Source of the DNA: an uncultured Collinsella sp.
GTDB lineage: Bacteria; Actinomycetota; Coriobacteriia; Coriobacteriales; Coriobacteriaceae
Length of the DNA stretch: 24,231 bases
Direction of reading: 5' to 3'
Assembly: GCA_902470835.1 (NCBI GenBank)
Contig: CABRHR010000020.1
Location: 1-24,231 of the forward strand
In this document: positions 20,929 through 24,231 of the stretch, one piece after another
Layout: each line of letters starts with the position of its first letter
Numbering within the stretch: the first letter of the stretch is position 1
Notes under the pieces: model-generated
Told to the model about the DNA's origin: nothing
Seen by the model: the letters and a program-made list of their open reading frames with translations, nothing else
Database searches by the model: none
Translations under genes and position numbers: made by a program

Positions 20929-22424
20929 TGATGCAGATGCCGCTTATCCTTCCCCAGATCGTTGCGCTCGATGTGCTCTTTGCCTTGGTGGCATGCCTGC
21001 AGACCATCCATGTTCCGCTCATCGCATCGCGTCGTTCGTCTTACAACCGCAAAGTGATTTGCGTCTATGAGTCGAGCCTTGTGCTGCACTTGATTATCTC
21101 GGCCGTCATCTTGTTCGCGTCGAGCGGGTCGTATCTGGTGGCGCCGCTCTATGTCGTCGCCGAGGCGGCGGGCGCGCTGCTATGGCTCAACGCCGCGATT
21201 GCCGCCTATGGCGTAGTCCTTATGGTGCATTATCGTCGTCCCGTCATGATGGTTGAGCTGCTGCTTGTTGCCGCCGCGACGCCGCCGGTTGTTTACGTCA
21301 TGGGTTCGGCGTGGCCCGCAGTCCTTATCGCGGAGGGCGCGTTCTTCCTGTTCCGCTCCGTCGCGGCGCTTTTGATGGACGTGCGCAACCGCCAGGAGGA
21401 CATCACGGCGTTTTCGACGATCGAGACTATTAACGTGATCCCCGTCGACATTCTGTATCTGGATTCGAAGGGCCGCCCGCTGCTCATGAACCGCTGCATG
21501 CGCAGGAACCTTGTGGAGCTTCACATGCCCACCGACCTGCACGACATGAGCGATACGTGGGGCGGTCTTCGAAAACTCAGTGCGCAGATGCCCGAGAGCA
21601 GCAAAAACCGCGTTCGAATCGACCTGGACCGCTTTGGGGAGGCACGTGCGGTGGTCGAGGTTTCCCCCTCCGAGATTCGTCTGTTCGCGTGCGATGAGGT
21701 TATGGTTTCGGGCCGCCCCTTTGAGCGCATTATCGGCTTGGACGTGACGGAGTACGCACATGCCCACGACCGTCTGGCGCAGGCCAACCACCTGCTCGAG
21801 CTTGCGGGCCAAGAGCTCCAGGCCCAGATCGAAGAAGTCAAAAAGGTTGCCGACAATGCGGCCTACCTGCGTATGCGCGCCCGCGTACACGACGTGATCG
21901 GGCAGCGCCTGTCCATTCTCCATCGATACTTGGAGGAGGGGCGTCTGGATGACGAGTCGCTCGAGCAGATTGACCCGCTGCTGCGCTCGATTGCCGCCGA
22001 CCTGCGTAGCGGTGGCGACAGCGAGCCGGCGGAGCAGCTCGGCGATATCGTTCATGCCTTTGGCCTGGTGAGCGTGCAGATCGATGTGGATGGATCGCTT
22101 CCGGACGATGCACACGTCGCTGCCGCCTTTTTGCAGATTATCCGCGAGGCGTCGACCAATGCCACCAAGCATGCGCAGGCTCACCAAGTCCAAGTGCGCC
22201 TGTGGCAGGAGGGGTCGGATGGCGGTGCCATTGCCCACATGACGGTATCAAACGACGGCGCGCCTGCTCCCGTATCGTATCGCGAGGGAACGGGTATTCC
22301 TGGTATGAGGCATGTCGCGCAAAATCTGGGCGGCAGCCTGGAGGTCCATGCCGCCCCGCCCTTTACGCTTGCGGTGTCCATTCCGCTGAACTCCAACGCA
22401 ACGGTCCAAAGGAGAAGCTCATGA
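20928..22424 (+). CDS. Sensor histidine kinase, NarL/LiaS-type
   Basis: This kinase of 498 residues (start ATG 20928; GTG 20925 and ATG 20931 are also in frame) phosphorylates the adjacent response regulator. Five or so membrane helices span about residues 5-150. A short PAS-like linker (about 170-270) is followed by a coiled coil (LAQANHLLELAGQELQAQIE). The H-box is RVHDVIGQRLS with His321. The ATPase domain has N-box REASTNATKHA (Asn411) and G-box GTGIPGMRHVAQNLGGSLEV. The start overlaps the stop of the receptor gene (TGATG), and the stop overlaps the regulator start (ATGA), so three proteins are made from one coupled message. Confidence 0.88.
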   Translation: MMQMPLILPQIVALDVLFALVACLQTIHVPLIASRRSSYNRKVICVYESSLVLHLIISAVILFASSGSYLVAPLYVVAEAAGALLWLNAAIAAYGVVLMVHYRRPVMMVELLLVAAATPPVVYVMGSAWPAVLIAEGAFFLFRSVAALLMDVRNRQEDITAFSTIETINVIPVDILYLDSKGRPLLMNRCMRRNLVELHMPTDLHDMSDTWGGLRKLSAQMPESSKNRVRIDLDRFGEARAVVEVSPSEIRLFACDEVMVSGRPFERIIGLDVTEYAHAHDRLAQANHLLELAGQELQAQIEEVKKVADNAAYLRMRARVHDVIGQRLSILHRYLEEGRLDDESLEQIDPLLRSIAADLRSGGDSEPAEQLGDIVHAFGLVSVQIDVDGSLPDDAHVAAAFLQIIREASTNATKHAQAHQVQVRLWQEGSDGGAIAHMTVSNDGAPAPVSYREGTGIPGMRHVAQNLGGSLEVHAAPPFTLAVSIPLNSNATVQRRSS

Positions 22425-23041
22425 TTCGTATCCTTATCGTCGAAGACCAGGCCATCCTGCGCGAGAGCCTCGCGCGCTCCGTTGGGGACCAGCCCGACAT
22501 GACCGTTGTTGCCGCCATCGCCGATGCCTCAGATGCCTTGGACGTCGCGCTCAAGGAGCATCCGGACATGATTTTGATGGACGTGTGCACCGAGCACGAT
22601 TCCAACGGCATCGTGGCGGCGGCGCGCATCAAAGAGCAGCTGCCCGAGTGCCGCGTCATTATCATGACGGGCATGCCCGAGATTACGTTTGTGGATCAGG
22701 CGCGCGAGGCAGGCGTCGACAGCTTTGTGTACAAGAACGTCGGCATCGATGAGCTCTTTGCCGTGATGCGCTCCACGCTGGCGGGCTATTGCACGTTTCC
22801 CAAGCCGCCCGAAAGCATCTTTTCGGGCACGGCGGCGCTCGACGACGTTGAGTTGTCGATTTTGCGCCTTGCCTGCGAAGGCAAGAGCCGTCGCGAGATC
22901 GCGGCCGAGTTGTTTATGAGCGAGGGCACCATCAAGCGCCGCATCTCGGAGATTCTCAACAAGACCGGCTACGACAACATCATGCGCCTGGCCGTGCACG
23001 CGGTAACGGAGGGCAGCATTGTTCCCAACATGGAGCGCTAA
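22421..23041 (+). CDS. Response regulator, NarL/FixJ family
   Basis: A 206-residue DNA-binding regulator has a receiver domain (1-120) with acidic pair Glu8/Asp9 (VEDQ), phospho-acceptor Asp54 in ILMDVCTEHDSNG, a Thr in IIMTG and a Lys in FVYKN. A LuxR-type helix-turn-helix follows (about 140-200: ILRLACEGKSRREIAAELFM then SEGTIKRRISEILNKTGYDN). AAAGGAGAAG precedes ATG 22421, which overlaps the kinase stop by four bases. Target genes cannot be told; no neighbouring transporter of the usual LiaR or DesR type is in view. Confidence 0.93.
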   Translation: MIRILIVEDQAILRESLARSVGDQPDMTVVAAIADASDALDVALKEHPDMILMDVCTEHDSNGIVAAARIKEQLPECRVIIMTGMPEITFVDQAREAGVDSFVYKNVGIDELFAVMRSTLAGYCTFPKPPESIFSGTAALDDVELSILRLACEGKSRREIAAELFMSEGTIKRRISEILNKTGYDNIMRLAVHAVTEGSIVPNMER

Positions 23042-23069
23042 CGCTCGGTACGCATCGGCATAAAAGCGA

Positions 23070-23100
23070 CGGGGCCGCAGGATTAACTCCTGCGGCCCCG
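23070..23100. terminator. Bidirectional hairpin between convergent genes
   Basis: CGGGGCCGCAGGA (23070-23082) and TCCTGCGGCCCCG (23088-23100) form a perfect 13-base stem around TTAAC between the response regulator and the opposing lipoprotein gene. Read on the minus strand, TCGCTTTTA follows within a few bases, so it best fits termination of the lipoprotein gene. Confidence 0.75.
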
Positions 23101-23152
23101 CCTGGCATGTGCGCGGATGTGTCCGCCAATCCGCGACTGTCGATGTCTGGCG

Positions 23153-23995
23153 TTACGCGATGGTTGCGCTGTAGGAGGCGACGTCCTCGTAGGAATCGGT
23201 CAGGTAGGCATCGATGCCGATGGTCGTGTTGGTCAGGTCGTCAAGACTGTCAAGCTCGCCGCTCGAGAACGTGAACTCCTCGGTGGCATTGGTGCCGGGC
23301 ATCAGGTGAGCCGAGAACCAGGGTTCCTTCATGGTGCCGTTGACGTTGGTCTTACCGCTGGGAGCGTAGAAGGTCAGGTCCTTGTCGCTCTTGTTGGTGA
23401 TGTTGACGACAAAGCCGATGTCGCCCCAGTCGTCCTTGAACTTCTCGGTGACGGTGATGGTGCACAGGTCGTCGTCGGCGACGGTAACGGCGGGGGAGAT
23501 TTCGACGCTCTGGACATCGCCGTCATCGACGGCCTCATCGATCTCCTCTTCCTTCTCGGCGGCCTCGCGATCCTTCTTCACCGTGCCGGACAGATCCTTG
23601 TCGGACTTGGTAAAGATGAGTTCGTCTCCGTCTGTCTCGAGGACGAGCTTACCGTCCTTGAGCTTCATGTCCTGCGACTCACCTTCGGCGGTGATAGTTG
23701 CGGTGGTTGCGTCCTTGGCCTCCCATTTAAGGTCGACAACCTCAAGGAACAGGTCGAGCGTGCCCGTGCCGTCTTCATCGAGAATCAGGATGCAGTTGAC
23801 GCCCCACTCCTTGAGCATATCCATGTACTCATCGGTCAGCTCTTCGCCCTCCAAGGTTCCACCCGAGAACTTCCAGCTGCCGACGAAGTTGGCCTTGGGG
23901 TCCTTGCCGCCGCCGCTGCAGCCCGTCAGGGCAAAGGCGAGCGCCAGGACGCATGTCAGGAATGCGAGCACGGACTTTTTGAACGTTGTCTTCAT
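23153..23995 (-). CDS. Putative lipoprotein, lipocalin-like N-terminal part
   Basis: A 280-residue exported protein has a positive N-terminus (MKTTFKKS), hydrophobic core and lipobox ALTGC, giving a lipid-anchored Cys26 followed by a SGGG linker. Residues about 36-130 (FVGSWKFSGGTLEG ... LKDGKLVLETDGDELIFTK) resemble short lipocalin-like or calycin repeats. An acidic linker (EAAEKEEEIDEAVDDGDVQS) leads to a second beta-rich domain (about 165-280: GFVVNITNKSDKDLTFYAPS), similar to domains of extracellular immunoglobulin-like lipoproteins. The protein is strongly acidic. AAGGAGG precedes the start. Its function is unknown. Confidence 0.8.
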   Translation of the reverse strand: MKTTFKKSVLAFLTCVLALAFALTGCSGGGKDPKANFVGSWKFSGGTLEGEELTDEYMDMLKEWGVNCILILDEDGTGTLDLFLEVVDLKWEAKDATTATITAEGESQDMKLKDGKLVLETDGDELIFTKSDKDLSGTVKKDREAAEKEEEIDEAVDDGDVQSVEISPAVTVADDDLCTITVTEKFKDDWGDIGFVVNITNKSDKDLTFYAPSGKTNVNGTMKEPWFSAHLMPGTNATEEFTFSSGELDSLDDLTNTTIGIDAYLTDSYEDVASYSATIA

Positions 23996-24075
23996 GGTGT
24001 CCTCCTTAATCGAACGAAACCCATAGAAGCAGGAGCGGGGGCGGCGGATCCCCCGCCAATTACCAGATAGAGGGA

Positions 24076-24231
24076 CTAGGGCCTGGGCGTTCCGCAGTTG
24101 CTGCAGAACTTGCCGCCGTTTTCGCTACCGCAGTTGGGGCAGAACCACTTGGCCGGTGCCGGGGCGGGTGCGGGGCTGCCGCACTCGGGGCAGAACTTGC
24201 CGGTGTTGGTGGCGCCGCAGCTGCAGGTCCA
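24076..24231 (-). CDS. Double zinc-ribbon protein, C-terminal fragment
   Basis: The last 51 residues of a gene enter from the right edge. The minus-strand reading begins WTCSCGATNTGKFCPECGSP, continues through an Ala-Pro linker to FCPNCGSENGGKFCSNCGTP and ends in RP and TAG. Two zinc ribbons of the Cx1-2C...CxxC type are therefore complete. This tail is usual for SPFH/virion-core-like proteins and other zinc-ribbon scaffold proteins of Gram-positive bacteria, but the rest of the gene is outside the window. It is 80 bases upstream of the lipoprotein on the same strand, so the two may be co-transcribed. Confidence 0.85.
   Translation of the reverse strand, partial: WTCSCGATNTGKFCPECGSPAPAPAPAKWFCPNCGSENGGKFCSNCGTPRP

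Noticed and set aside
1..24231. tRNA, rRNA or complete insertion sequence
   Set aside because: No cloverleaf, rRNA or transposase sequence was noticed on either strand. This is by eye; a covariance-model scan would be decisive.

Overview
The window is GC-rich, bacterial and gene-dense, with strong AGGAGG-type ribosome binding sites. Its protein repertoire points to a gut actinobacterium of the Coriobacteriia, most likely Collinsella or a close relative. The evidence is lactose/cellobiose-type PTS, LacI regulators with unusual hinges, LuxS, DUF4867, a 7TM-receptor kinase pair, a zinc-ribbon protein and many Coriobacteriia-style intergenic palindromes. The assignment is by family resemblance, not by a marker gene. 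The first 45 bases contain an Illumina Nextera adapter, so the left edge is a contig end.

Layout. 48-314: tail of a nucleoside hydrolase, then a terminator inside a repeated palindrome. 584-2586: two convergent LacI-family regulators whose stop codons interlock. 2739-7941: an alpha/beta hydrolase, a DUF5060/DUF4038 (GH140-like, apiosidase family) glycosidase and a lactose/cellobiose-type PTS (IIC, IIB, IIA). A UUCG-loop terminator and an operator-rich promoter follow. 8222-12936: fucose/arabinose-isomerase-like enzyme, split transketolase (N and C subunits) and an FGGY kinase. 13321-14259: ROK protein. 14490-14978: luxS. 15123-15767: DUF4867 protein. 15888-16994 (minus): AAA ATPase flanked by a compound direct repeat. 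17473-18903: GH1 6-phospho-beta-glucosidase. 19045-23041: three overlapping genes for a degenerate kinase-like 7TM receptor, a NarL-type histidine kinase and its response regulator. 23153-23995 (minus): lipoprotein. 24076-24231 (minus): C-terminus of a double zinc-ribbon protein.

How it may work together. An apiosidase-family enzyme, an aldose-ketose isomerase, an FGGY kinase and a two-subunit transketolase are the enzyme set of the known D-apiose route (apiose to apulose to apulose 4-phosphate, then transketolase). I propose that 2739-12936 is an apiose or apiosyl-glycoside utilisation locus. Neither the glycosidase nor the ester hydrolase has a signal peptide, and uptake is by a beta-glucoside-type PTS. 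The substrate would therefore be a small glycoside taken up and cleaved inside the cell. The GH1 enzyme further right could handle a 6-phosphoglucoside part. A shared TTTASTRAA motif (S is G or C, R is A or G) before the first LacI gene, before the hydrolase operon and before the isomerase operon ties the regulators to both operons. This is inference; substrates cannot be read from sequence.

The intergenic spaces are unusually rich in palindromic repeats of at least four kinds. One compound block, including an in-frame remnant of the 3' end of the DUF4867 gene, is present on both sides of the ATPase gene.
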